64,000 nucleotides of DNA. It comes from Lepidurus packardi. Its lineage: Eukaryota > Arthropoda > Branchiopoda > Notostraca > Triopsidae. Within the stretch, counting starts at the first letter, position 1. The number at the start of each line of letters is the position of its first letter. The position numbers and the translations under genes were made by a program. Of the stretch, positions 1 to 13,110 are shown one piece after another. Below the pieces are notes generated by a model that saw only the letters and a program-made list of their open reading frames with translations, was not told the DNA's origin and did no database searches. The stretch spans positions 7,006,001 to 7,070,000 of the forward strand of contig JAKZAN010000007.1 of the NCBI GenBank assembly GCA_023053545.1. Reading direction: 5' to 3'.

Positions 1-3000
1 CAGAAAGTTTCAGGGGGCCAGGTTTGGACTGGATTGCGTTAGAGCTTGAAGGAAGCTAGTTTTTATCTTTTGAAAAGTCATAATTGGCTTTTTGGACTTG
101 GGAGAAGCTTTTCTTCCCAAGGAGAGACGTCCGGGGCCTTGTTTGGGTGAGAGCTGCTTTTGACGAGAACAAAAGGCAAAAGGCTGAGATTTCTGTTTCC
201 AAAGGCATTAGAAGAGCTCTATGGTGAAGTGAGGAAAGAGGGGGAGGGGGTGGAAGGGGCCCGAGAAGGAGATAGATGAATACTGCGGCTTTTTAATTAG
301 AAGGCAGCAAAGCCCGAGAGGTGTTGTTCATTTGCATATCAGAGTTGACACCACGGCAGCACGGTGTGAACTCTGAGCAGCAACCCGACGAAATTGCATG
401 CCGAGATCTATTAAGAATTTGGGGTGAGGAGGAGTAAAAAGAGAAGGTTAGGTGTATGGGATATTCTTGGGTGGGGGTTGCGATAAATGAAGTTTTCTTT
501 GGCCTGGAGCAGAACAGCCTCGCAAAGTTCTAAAGACATCGGGAGTTCGAGAAAGCCCTGATGAGGTTGGATTAAATCGTCGTCGGGAGTTCATTAGCTG
601 GGAGTCTTGATTGGATCCTCGCTGGCAAGAGATTTGGCGTGGCAACGCCAAACTCAGAGGCAAAAGAGAAGGGTCGGCATGACGACATTGCCGAGCGAGT
701 TGGTCCTCACCCCTGGATGATGATGATGTGGAAAGTCATGTGAGATTTGCCTTTTTTACCCCCTAAAATCCCGGGCAAAAGAAAACAAGTGGAATTGTGG
801 GGGGCAAATAAGAAGAAGAAGTGAAACAAATCCTTTGCCCAGTGTTCACCCTTCAAAACAGCTCTATTAAGACTTTTAGAAGGGTTGCTGAATGATCTAC
901 AGTTATTAATTAGCTTAGATTCCGTATAAATTACGTTCGGTCTTGTGCACATTTGGTGGGTGGGTGGTGAGCTTTATTCCGTTTTAACTTCTACGACCCT
1001 GCGGAATGATCTTGTATTATAATTTCCGAAAGGAGGTGGGAGAGATGGGGAAGTATTCGGTAAAAGTTAAGACTCCTATCAGGGGCTTGAGATCTAGCCG
1101 TAAGTCTGCTGTTGCTGGGAAGAGTGGAATAAACGACCTGGATCTATAGGCTCACGACTCACTCTGGGATATCCAGTTCCTGGGGTATATAATGATAATG
1201 AACCTGATAACTTTTGAGGGATGGTTGTTGACAATGGGGATATACTTCTTATACTTGCACATGTCGACAGGACATTTAAGGACCTCTACTCCCCTTGTTC
1301 TTAACGGTGGAAAATGACAAGGAAAAGCTATCGTGGACAACAATAAGATTGGCATGTCAAACATATTAAACATGCAAGTTTGGAAAGATCCGCGGACTTA
1401 CTAGGCGTGGGATGTTGCCAAATTCCTTGCCCCTTGAAAGCAGGACTTGATAAGCATTTATTTGTTCTCGTAATGTTTGCTCGCTGGCCTCACCCAAAAA
1501 TCGTCCGATTTTCAGTTCCGCGTTAATGATTCTCGGAAAAACATAGGTAGGACATGGGGACTTGGTTTGTCTATCAACAAAGGCGTCTATAGGACATCGA
1601 GGTAGAGAAAGAGAGGACCCTTTCCTGGGGGTTTTACGACGATCCTCGGGTGACCAAGCCAAAATATCGACCAAGCGGAAGAGATAGGGAAGTTTTAGCA
1701 GAAAAGCAAGTTGCTCTTTGGTGGTATGTTTGAGTTGTCGTGAATCCTTTCGAGAAATGTTTGCCTTTTACTAACATCGTTTTCATTACAAGTTTTACGG
1801 ACTTGCAGGTTTTCAGTAGAGCCAAATTTCTGGGCAAACAAAGTTCAGGTTGAAGATTTATGGACGATGAAGGGCAATTATTTGCGTTCGATATGCCTGG
1901 CATGTTGCTTTCTGGAAGCGATCGGGGCAAAATGTTCAAGTGGAGAAAACGCGTATGTTGTGAAAGGGGTTTTTTGAGTTAGTGCGGGGTGGTCATGTAT
2001 ACGTTTTAGTAGCAGACCAGCCACTTCTGATAAGACCCAAAGAGGCTGACAGGCCCTTGTTTCTTTGGCACAGAATAGGTTGGATTCCCTTCAGGTCATC
2101 AAGGTCAAGAGGCATTGAGCTGCTAAAGGAGATACGGGGCCAAGTGCAACCGACACAACTTGGATGGTTTGTTTAATCTTTTCCACTTTGCATACGTCAA
2201 ACAACAATCAAGCATATCCGGGAGAAAGAACGGATCACAAAAGTACTCGTAAACATTCTCGAAAAATGGGTAAAAAATAAGAATAAATATATTTCTTTTT
2301 AATACGAAGCACCCCCCTCTTTTTGTGTTTCTTGTAAACATTATTACAGGAATATGTTTTCCGATGGCATGGAAAAAACTGTTCAGGGAGCAAGAAACAG
2401 TTCTAAGATAGTTGCTGGATTGCTTTATTTTGATAATTTTACCCTCTCCAGACTTTTTGACGTAGACCTTGTGGCCTCGCATTAGTTTTGCATTTCATGC
2501 ATAGCAAAGATCACTTGATGCTTGTCCATGTGGGGATTTTGTATTTTTTTTACGCGCTAGTATCCCCCCTCTTTTTTAGGGGGGTTGTTTCTTGTAACCT
2601 AATGACGAGGTCACGTTAGTATGCGGCGCCAAAAGAACTGTCTGACAATGTTGAAATGACCTTCTCCCCCATTTCCTTGTGCATATGTCGTCTGCTCCCA
2701 GATAAGATATGTCTTTCAAAATTTATTTTCAGCGGACATTAATTACACATCGCCAACAAGATAGCCCTTCCCCTCCATCTTGTTAGTCGTAAACGTCAAG
2801 TATTTCTAAGCAAAACGTATGTTTTTCCAAGATTTTAGTATCGGGAGACGGAGAAAAGGGAGAAAGAAAAAAAGGACTCTCTCCACATGTCCCAACACGC
2901 CTGCTTTGCATTGCCACGCGCATAACCATGCAGTTTGCTTGTAAGAAATGAACGAATAAGCAACCAAGTTTTAAAACATACTCACCCAGACACACGAGGC

Positions 3001-6000
3001 ATGCATGAGTAATTTGGCATCTCTGTGGTCGGAGATGAATCGGTATATAGGTTTGGAACCAATCCTCCGTGTGACATGTTTACATTAGCTGTGGAAATGG
3101 TGTGGCATCCTGACAGGTGGGAATTGATGATCCTGTCAGGAAGGTGGGTCGTGCCAACAACTGCCATTGTTGGTTGCTGCACCTTCTAAAGACCCCGCTG
3201 ATGGATGAACTGGAGGAATGCGTTCAGAAACGTATCGCGAGAGGAGGACAACCCCCTCCGTGTTGCCAGTGTTGAACAACCACGCGAGTCTGATTCAGAA
3301 CAATCTACCTTAGAATTCATTTACGACCTTAAAAGATACAGAATGTTCCCAATGTTGCTCCTCGCTACGAAAACCTGTAGAATTGGACATTGCCAACCCT
3401 GGATGACGTTGCTCTCTTAAGTAGTAGGGAAACAACTCTTCACACACGGCAGACATTTTCGGGTACCTTTGGTCCGCTTTATGCCAATTAAATCTTTATA
3501 ACTCTTCATTGGGAATGGTGAGTTATCCATGCAGGAATTTAATATTTGAAGGTAATTCATTAGCGAAATTTTGAAAAATGCCTTTGAAATATTCTAAACA
3601 TTCTTTGGTTACCATTAGGAAATTGTCTCCTAGATTTTGCGAAAATTAAAACTCTTTTTACAATGTACACTGCAGTTCTGGTATCTGGAACCCTTTATAC
3701 CAACAAAGAACATGTTAAAATTACGGTAAATTTTAATATTATATATAAAATAAGTAGATATTTAGAATTGTTTAAAAAATACATTTTGAAAAATCACTAC
3801 AATTAGAGCGTTGTGTCATCTATTTACGTATATTTGTTTGGTTTCGATTCTAAAGACAGCTCTGACTCGGTATTTCGTTATTACTTCTAGCTTGACGAAT
3901 TCGCTGCGTTAGAAGCTCAGTGATCAGTTTTTTCTTTCTTTAGGATGTGTATGTTTAGGTTCCTAGATTGTAATATTTTAGCACGTTTTATGCGAATTTT
4001 TGAAGATTCTGAAGACCTTTTTGACGTTTCTACCCGGAAATCCAGCATTACTGTTAGCTTTATTGATACCTGCACGCATATGCCTGTAACTGATGAGCAG
4101 ACACAGATACACAGAAATTCACTTTTGAACCGAGCGAGCTAAAAGAAGCAACCCCAAATGAGATAGTCATCGACAGGTATCGTACGCAGCCAACAGTAGC
4201 CAAACTCACACACATACATATCAGTCATTTCCGGTGGATAAAAACAGCTTTCTTGCTACAATAAATAATGGCTGTAAGGACCAGGAACATGGAAAGAGGG
4301 ATTCTTGTTTTTCCCCTGAACGATAATCGTTAGCAGGATGGCGTGACCAACTTGACTTGCTTTGACCTTGTTCTTGATATGCTTCAAGTTGGGAAACCAC
4401 CCCCTATTAACCAGTCAGACGCCTTTTTTCCCCAATTTTTCCGCTGCCTTGACATTACACAGACTCCGAGTTGTGCAGCTTTGTTCAAATTACGTGCGTG
4501 TCGGTTTTACAGGGTGAAATAACTTGCTTTCGAAATTAACCAGAAACAGTCCACGAAGGGGAGAGAGTTAGAGAGTACGTAACCTCTCGACCCCCCCAAT
4601 CCATGGGTGGGCGAGACCCAATTGAACTCGCAAAGTTTGAGGTTATTAAGTTGTTAAAACTCGAATTTCTACGCTGTTTTTCTCCACCCAAAATTACTCA
4701 CTTTCATTAAAGTGGGGTGACTAGTTGCAGCGTTCATTTGAAAATTCATATACGATTTTAAATCCCTCTATAAGGTTGCAAAAAAAGGGTATATTATGGC
4801 ACAGTATGTACATTTCTGCCGTTGGGGTTATTGCGTTAAAAAGGGGGAGGTTTCTGTGTCTGTGTGTGTTAGTGGGTTCCGTTAACAAGAAAAAGTTTGC
4901 TAAATATTTGCCTAAATAAGGGGGTTTTATGAGGGGCATATCTCGCACAAAGGCTCCAGGAAACAAGGCTGGTAACAAATGTTGAGACGGTCTTAACCTC
5001 TGTCCAAGCTTAGTGATCCTTTTGTTGTCGACTTCCCAGCTGGATGACCTGTGACATCCCTATAAAAAGAAGGTGTTGGACAAAGATGTCCGAGTCCAAA
5101 GACGGTGGGAGTTCTCCCATTCAAAGTATTACCCCAAAGTTTAAGATAGTCGTCGTCGTAGTTTTGGCTTGGCTTCAAAAACTTGAATGGTAACAATTCA
5201 ACTGAGGCCCCAAAAAGGCTTTTGGAGAGGCGTTTTCAGGGGTGGTGAGGAGGACGAACGCCAAACTTTGTCCCACACTGAAACGCAAAAGTTTCCCCCG
5301 GACCCAAGGCCCATTAGAGACCACCTAGCGTGGAATTGGTGGGGGGTGCCATCCCTCCATCCTCAATTTTTTTCTTTTTTTTGGGAAGCGTTCTTTAACC
5401 ATTTGAAGTCACCTTTTAAGCAGCTCCGAATTTTCGCACCCAAGTTCTCCCCCCATGAACTAAACATAAGTTTCCACAAAAGGGTCATCCCCGACTGCGC
5501 TGTTGTGGGTACATGTGATTTTACGCGTTTTCCGGGAGGGGGAGAGGGGGTTGTTCAGCCAGCTTGCATGGCAAACGACTCGCAAGTTATACAGGTTTCC
5601 AAACATAGGTTTTCATTGAGTACGAAAAACGTCTAAAGGATTTCTCTCTCCCTTTTACAATTGGGCGGAGGGGGGGGTGGCGAATAAGTTTGTTGACATT
5701 GTTGGAGGATCCAAGGGGGTAAAAAAAGGTGGTAAGCAGCCACTGGAACGACCATCAGTCCAAAGAAGCCATTGAGAAAAGGAGCCTTTTGCAACCGACT
5801 GACAGTGTCATAGTTGTTATGCTTCATGCGCATTATAACCCAGCGATAAACCGTAATTTAGCTATAATGTGCCTTGTCATGACACGTCATGACAGCCTCA
5901 AGGTCCCCCCAAAAGGGGTTTCCTTTTATTGGGCATGATTATGGTTAAAATCCTTCAAGTGAGCCTATTTCGCCACAGTAGCTTGGGTGATACTTCTTTT

Positions 6001-9000
6001 TTTTATGGGATATTTATAGGCTAGGAGCAGGGGATTTTGAGATCAACAGGAAATGGGAGTTAGCTTATAACACTTTTTTTTAAGCAAAGCCTATATAAGT
6101 TTTGATGGAATGTGGACGGAAAGAGGAAGGTTTTGCATTTCAATTAGTTCATCCATCACATGTGAGCTTTTGAATGGACCAAAGAGAGGATAAGAGCAAG
6201 AAGTATTGGAAGTAAAAGGCATACTTGGAGGGAGGTCTGCGTCCTTTTGCTCTTTTCACGCTTTGACACGCTTTGATCCATTGCAAAATAAGTCCCAAGT
6301 AGCTTAAGCCCCACAGGGTGCCCATCACCCTCTTAGACCTATTTGGCACTCTGTTACGCACGTCAGGGTTCGGATACTTAGGTGGCTATTGTTGCTCAAA
6401 TATTTCTTTTCCAAACCCAAAACCGAAGTTACCCGAAAGTGAGAGATACAGAGAGACGAACCTATTCTTGGGGAACACGAGATTCTTTGCACACTAGACA
6501 GCAGAAAGACCAATTTCTCGGACCAGCACCGGAAATGGATAGGGAAAAAGCAATTGAGTCGCATGTCACAGCGTCGAAAAGTTTTTGGTCGCCAGAGCGA
6601 GTGTTTTGTTGGACAACTTGAAGAACCCAAAAACCAAAACTTGGGAGAGAGAGAGCAAAGCAGATGTCTCTTTTTTCGCCTTTTGTTATTGCTCACAACG
6701 ATTCTGTTGCTCCTTTCTCCTCTAATGGAACTGTCCCATCTGGGAAAGGACGAATATTGTCAAATGGACGACGTAATCTATCACGCGTTTCTCTGGTGTG
6801 GGGCATACCACCACCTTGCTGAAAAGATGGGATATTTTTTTTGACGTGACACCATTTTGGCCCGGCATTTATATTTCAGACTCCTGGATCTTTTTGACAT
6901 TATGGTTTCCGGTCGCAATGGTGACGTGTATTTGTCCATATAGCTCCAGATATTTAAACCATTTCGGCTCATTTTCTCCGAATTCTTCACGTCAGACCTT
7001 TCATCTCTGGGCACGCGCTGCTTGTTAAGCCATTGCCACGCCTATTTCTTAGCTAATTGGTTCCCCAAACTGTCCTTATTATCTTTAGCCGTCAGACTTT
7101 GAGGAAACGATGACGAGGAAAAGCCAAATTGGGCGCATAAATGTGGCAAAAATGGTCTGCTCCGGGATCTGGTATCAAACAAATTCCTAACAATCTTTGT
7201 GCATATGGCCTTTTCAGAAAGGGACAGCATTCTATACTGCCTTTGTCCCGCAGCCTAGTTAAATTTCTATTATTAATAGTTTGACCCTGGTAGGAAATGT
7301 CAAAGCTATCATCTTTCCGGGTGCGTATATGCGTATAATGAGCGAGGGTGAGGATTGAGAAGAGACATTTTTGGCATTCAACTGCGTTATTCCGTGTTTG
7401 GGCTGTACACAATACACGGGGTATCAGGGATAGACGATTATAACTCGCGAGATTTCCGAAGTCAGCAGCAATGGCTGACTGCCATGGCATCCCCCGTGTA
7501 ACACTGAGAAAAAGGACTAATCCTTTCAATCCCCCAAGTCCTTATTGTCCAAAGTGACGAGGCTTGGCAAGATCTGTGGTCCCCGTCACTTTCCAACAAT
7601 GAACAAGGCGGAGTCATATCATGGGCCACGTTTTAATTCAATACCGTTTGGACCTTTTACTAAACAGAGCCCCAAGGTTTTTTCCAGGGACGAGAAATAG
7701 ATGGTATACAGGACAGCCGGAAGCTGATCCATCATTATAAAAAGAAATTTTGTCCTATGCCTTCCCACTTGCATGGGAGGTCTACATATCTTGCCCCCAC
7801 CTAGTTTTTAGGATTCGTAAATCTTTCAAGAAGAGAGAAATGGAAGGGAAAAAAATTCCTGGAATTCCATTTTGGGGATATGTAATCAAACATCGTGTTT
7901 GTTGCGTTATGGTATATTGTAAGTCCCTGCAAAAGCTGGTACTTCCGGTGAGCGTTTTGACGTTTTATTGTTGGCGTGTGGCGCAGGCGGGTTTTGTGCC
8001 TATAGATCTTGTTATGGGGAAGAGCTTGAAAAAAATCATAATAAAGCATCGTATTATCGCACACATTCTGAAAGGAATTGACTGCGCTATGTATGGCAAG
8101 CCATGTTGACAGGCTTGCTGTCAGCTCTTGAGCGAATCCTTTGGACGCCGACAAATCCCCGACAACGATTCCAATATCAGCGTCGCGACGCCTGCTTTGT
8201 AATGAAAAGCGGGGGTTTTGCTGGCTAGCTATGGGCGATGGGATGGAGGACGCTACAACGAGCTTGCGTTTACTTCCAGGATACCAGAGCTTCATGGAAG
8301 ATAACTTGGGCTTGACCAGCACGCTGTATTATTACACTGCCAGGCTTTTGCTTGCTTTAGCTTTAGGAACTCGGAAAGACGAGAGCGAGAGGGGCTTGTG
8401 TGGACTATCCCTATCCCGCAGGTCTTATCGCCAACTGTCAACGCTCGTCTTTTCCCCCACCACAGCACCAATATAATCAAGCTTTCACAGGGGTTAAGAC
8501 AGAATGATTTATTCATTAAATTCTTGATGAGTTATTGCAAAACCTATGGACGTCCAAACCTTTTCTTTTGGAGCTTAAAACGGCGTCGCTATGATAATTT
8601 TTCACATTCCTAAATGGGCGTACATTCTTTAGTACATTTGGTATTTATTTAACGGCATACATTTTATTCACCTAAGTGGTACTAAAATCTATAATTGTAA
8701 GATCATTTCATTATTTCTATTGTCAATTTCACGAATTTCTGCAGTAAAGCGAGTTAAAATCTGTACTTGTATTGTAACGTTATCAATTCCTAATTGCAAT
8801 TGCACAGTATTTTATAGGCCTAAGAGGAAGACCATAATATGGAATGGTAAAATTACCAAGAAATAGTTCGCATTTGCGTTGTCGTGTTCCGCGAACCAAA
8901 AAAACAAAAAACGCGCGTATGATACTGAAACCCCGTTTGATCAGGTATAGAGACCGTCCCGTGGAGCAGGAAAGCATCGCTTTAAACACACAGACACAGA

Positions 9001-12000
9001 GGATTTAGTGGCTCAAAAACGCCGAGGCATTTTGGTTAGGATGGGGCGTTGTTTTTCCACCTATGCCAATATGCAAATGTGACCCCTAGTGAAGTAGCTT
9101 AAAAGTCACCGACTCCTGAGGTGGGCTCTCTCTCTCTCTTCGACGGCCTCTCTTAATACGCACACATATACACACCAGATTTTGGAACTCGGCAGGAGAT
9201 TCTCTTGCCACAATCCCCCTGATGATGCCTCCGCGTGCCTTGGCTGGCGCAGCAATGTCAGTCATGCCAACTATGCCGATTATTATGCAAATCCTTCTCA
9301 CCTTCAAAATTTTTTCCCGTGTCTTTTTCCCTTTCCACGTTGCGGTTGAGATTCTGGGTCCACGTTCTCACTGCTGGGATAATAGATCTTTCAGAAACGC
9401 TGCGCTCGCGTATATCTTTAGCACCAGCAGCTCAACGAGCTCGGAGTGTATAGTTCTAAAGCGGCATAGGAAAATTCCACCTATCCAAAAGAGAAGGCTT
9501 TAGGTCAAAAAGCTCGGGGAATCTGGGCTACGTAGTTGGAGAGGCCGTAATGCGAAATATGCTAAGCTTTCCAAAGATCCTTTTCTTATGAACTCTCTCG
9601 CACTTTTACTCGTGCCTTTTCTGTCTCCTTTTACATGCGGATCTACACCAGTTTTGGCGTGGATCATGCTGCTGTTTGGGGTTATTTCTTTTGAAGAAAG
9701 GGGTGACGCAGTAGAGCCTGATGTGCCTAAGAAAGCTGGGTTGAACTAAAAGCAAATGATTATTTTCTTGATCAAAATATTCTGTGTTGATTTCCAGTGA
9801 GGTGGAAAACGGAGCAGAAACAGAATTTGGGGAATGTGACACATCCAGACAAGGGAAAGGGAAGGTGTTAAGAATTTAAAGCCTGTTAAGTTTTACAATG
9901 GAAACGAAACATCTGCACAAGGTATCATCCATCATCACATGCCTGGAAAAGTTGACAAAAGGGACTCAACATTGTAAAACTGTAGGGAAAAGACTTTGAC
10001 AACCTAAACATTGGAAGCTCACGGAGGATGTCAGGGCGGAGGGCGCGAGGTGAGCAGATTAGCGGCACAGTTTTCATTACAAGCGTTTATACACATAGAT
10101 GCTATTGAGACTAGGGTTAAACTTGAGCTGTGTGGTCAGCCACGCCAGGTTTTAGTGGGGAAAGATTAGGCGTGACAAGTTAAACATGGTTCGGCAGCCT
10201 CATTCTCTCGGAAAAATGTTTAAAAATTCAAGAATGTGAGGTATTTTCCCCTATTTTCTTGGTGCAACAAGCCGCTTTGCAAGGAACGTAGTAAGACTGT
10301 TTTAAGAACTTTAGGTCTGCTCATAAGAGCATGGGAAGAAAGTATGGCGTGCTTTGATTCCATAAGGACACGCTCAAGGAAAATCCATGTCATTTGTTAA
10401 GCAGTTTATGCAAGATAAGAGATTGCAACGGGCAAAAATAATAACTCGTCGTGTCTCAAACGTGGTCCTGCTGGGCGTTTCAAGAAGTCCGCCGGACCCC
10501 CCCACGGAGCAGCTTTGCTTAAGCGTACGGGGTCCAAAAAGTTTATGGATTGTCCATATGACAGGCCAGAAACAATCACGAATCACGACCTATGACTCAT
10601 GACATTCTTGCACGTGGGAAATATGACCACAGATCCACATTCCATCTCGTCTTATTGTGTATGTTTTGTCTGTCCTTGTTCGTAATGAATACCTGACGAG
10701 ATTAAGTTGCAGCAATTTTGTGTTCAGATCAAAGGCAGTCTTCTCGAAAAAAGAATAGAATTTCATGGCTTTTTTGTACTACTTTGTTATATACTATCTT
10801 CTCTCTCTCTCTTTCTGCAATTTTCCTCAAGTCTCAAAAAAAGAATAAAAAAAGAAAAGTCCTTAATTCCCTAGTGATGAAGAGAAGAATGGGTGGCCAA
10901 AATATCTGGCTTGTCACGATGTCAGTTGTCATGGTGGCTGTGCTCTACTAGCTGTCTCGCGTTCTACAGTCGCATTTGCAGTTGTTGCGCGCGTTGTTCT
11001 ATCCCGAGTCTCAGCAGTTGCTTCTCGGTTTCCGTGATGGTCCCTGGAGGACATCACAGCGAGCGCTGGAAACAAGGGAAGTAAGTGTGTAGGCGCGGCG
11101 CGGAAAGAAAAACGTGAAGAATCAATTTTTACTACAAAACTGTTAAAGCCTACTTTTGTACAATAGTAATGAACTACTGAGGCAATACACATATTCAAAA
11201 AGTCGCCCCACCTCTTCCTTTTCTTTTCTAACGGGGGATAGCTCTCGACAGTAACGTGAGCCGGTTTTTGCTCAAAGCCAAAGCCATTTCACCGCTATCT
11301 CTCGAATCACTAATCATAAGTTAGACAACCCTTTCCTGGATATCGAGACAACAAGGAAAAATAGCATTTAACATGCCAACAATCCTCAAAGATGATGTTA
11401 AAAGAAATAACAACTCTTGAGACTTGGTCACACAAGGGAGGTGGGGGGGTGCAGGAGGAAATAAGTGGCGCCCATAGATTTTTTTTAATGGTGTGCGGTT
11501 GTTTGGGTTTTACAGACGTATAGCGTCCGCTTTATCAAGGAGAGACAAGGAACAAACAATTGGATGTTTTTTGTCCGTTTACGAACGGCAAGTTTTTTTT
11601 GCTCCCTTCTAACATCGCTTGCTCACCCACAATAAGACTTACTTCTAACTCTGGCCAAGGTTTATTGACTTTGGGTCTGAGATTGGTTGACTTGTTTTTG
11701 ATCGCAGAAAAGGGATTCTTGGTGTGTTGGACGAAGCTTGGTATATCAAGGACCTCCTTTTGGATGGAGTACATCCAAATAAAATGAACTGCGTTTTTTC
11801 TTTCTTTTTTTTATATATATATATAAGGGATATCCGCAGGGGTGTTGAGGAAGATGATGCCATAGGAGTGTGTCGTCTATGTTGCAGTGTGTGATTCGTG
11901 TGTATGAGGCAGCTTTTATTGAATCCTTCGTGTGTGCCCAAGTGGCCGTCGCAAGCTCGACTTTATTGACGACGAGACTTCCATCACCGACAAGAAAGCT

Positions 12001-12639
12001 TTCCATGCAAGCAGCGAGTCAAACTGTTCCTCCCCCGCTCACGTGTGTATACTCGCCTTTTCCTCTTTTTTTCTCACGAGGAACAGAGAGATACACCCTT
12101 GTTCTCTTATTGATGCTTTAGCACCACCGTCTGTTGTATTTAGAGGGTAAACATGGAACGCTTTTCTTAGCGCTTGACTTACTCATATCCGAGCCCTTTT
12201 GGCTGCCGGGTATAAACGCCGTATGTGTCGTGTGTCTTTGCATGTGTATAGATGTGTGTGCGCAAGGGCCGACTCATGTTTGGATTGCATATTGGACAGC
12301 CACGTGCCGACACAGACACGGCATCACAAATGCAGCGGCGTCTGTGCCAACACCTCTCTGGCTCTTCATATCATCCAAGCAGACGTCGACGTCGCTCGCC
12401 GTTGTTATAATGCACCGGCTGTTAGCACTTGATTTTAACAGCCAGTCAGGCAGCCACCAGAGAGAGAGAGAGGAGATATTGCTTCTGAAGTATCTTTGCT
12501 ATCATTTTTAGCCAGGAATAGCCGCGCGGTGCATCAGCTTGTGGGGGCGGACCTCAAAACTTTTTCCCATAGCAATTTGTCCTGCGAAGATTTGGTTTAT
12601 GAGTTCGATAGCCCAAAGATGTGACGCCAAGTACATCAC
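1..12639. other. Gene-free stretch, left part
   Basis: I found no coding region, tRNA or recognisable mobile element on either strand. Open frames are short, overlap on opposite strands, lack domain-like motifs and cannot be joined by plausible splice sites. The stretch has CT/GA tracts (9126-9139, 10801-10812, 12459-12472), homopolymer runs and scattered TATAGGCT octamers (1145-1152, 6015-6022, and the reverse complement at 6088-6095). It could be intergenic regulatory DNA or part of a very long intron of a gene lying to the left. Nothing here decides between the two. Confidence 0.6.
9126..9139. repeat. CT dinucleotide tract
   Basis: A run of CT repeats, seen directly. Similar GA/CT tracts lie at 10801-10812, 12459-12472, 13651-13666 and 18558-18569. 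Such tracts can bind GAGA-type factors in arthropods, but here this is only a possibility. Confidence 0.8.
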
Positions 12640-13110
12640 ATCACTAATTAAAATAATATTATGCTAATTATAATAATAAATAAATAATAATAATATTAAT
12701 TAATTATCACTAATTATAATAATATTATAATAATATCAAAGATCAGCTTGATATATAAGGTATACTTAAAAACTATTTATTCCAAATCTGCCCTTTTTAA
12801 CGGTTAGTTTTACTTAGTAGTTAGTTAAGCACTTACCGTCGGAATAGATACTTTTTGCTTCCTTTAGCGCTCTTCTGTGGTGGCTATGCGTAAACTAAGT
12901 AAGCTGACTAATAGAGCAAATATAATATAATGTAATAATTAATAGTACTACAAATTATAATTATACTTATAATAATAATATAAATAATAATAATTACAAG
13001 GATATTGGCAATAGGCTTTCAAGCTTACGCCTGCTACTATTAAAAAAATAATTACCAGAATGTAATATAAATATACAGTAAGACTAAACGAACAATAATA
13101 ATCTATACAA
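12640..13110. repeat. AT-rich low-complexity region (ATAAT/TAATTA-like)
   Basis: Two blocks (about 12640-12770 and 12910-13110) consist almost wholly of A and T, with irregular repeats of ATAAT and TAATTA. A more mixed sequence separates them. There is no open frame. This is simple sequence, or possibly a homeodomain-type AT-rich site cluster; the repetitive composition makes individual motif matches uninformative. Confidence 0.75.

Noticed and set aside
7801-8322. 173-codon minus-strand open frame with an overlapping 119-codon plus-strand frame
   Set aside because: No recognisable motif, no splice partners, mutual overlap typical of chance frames.
12640-13110. AT-rich blocks as a replication origin or homeodomain enhancer
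   Set aside because: Simple-sequence composition alone explains the motif matches.
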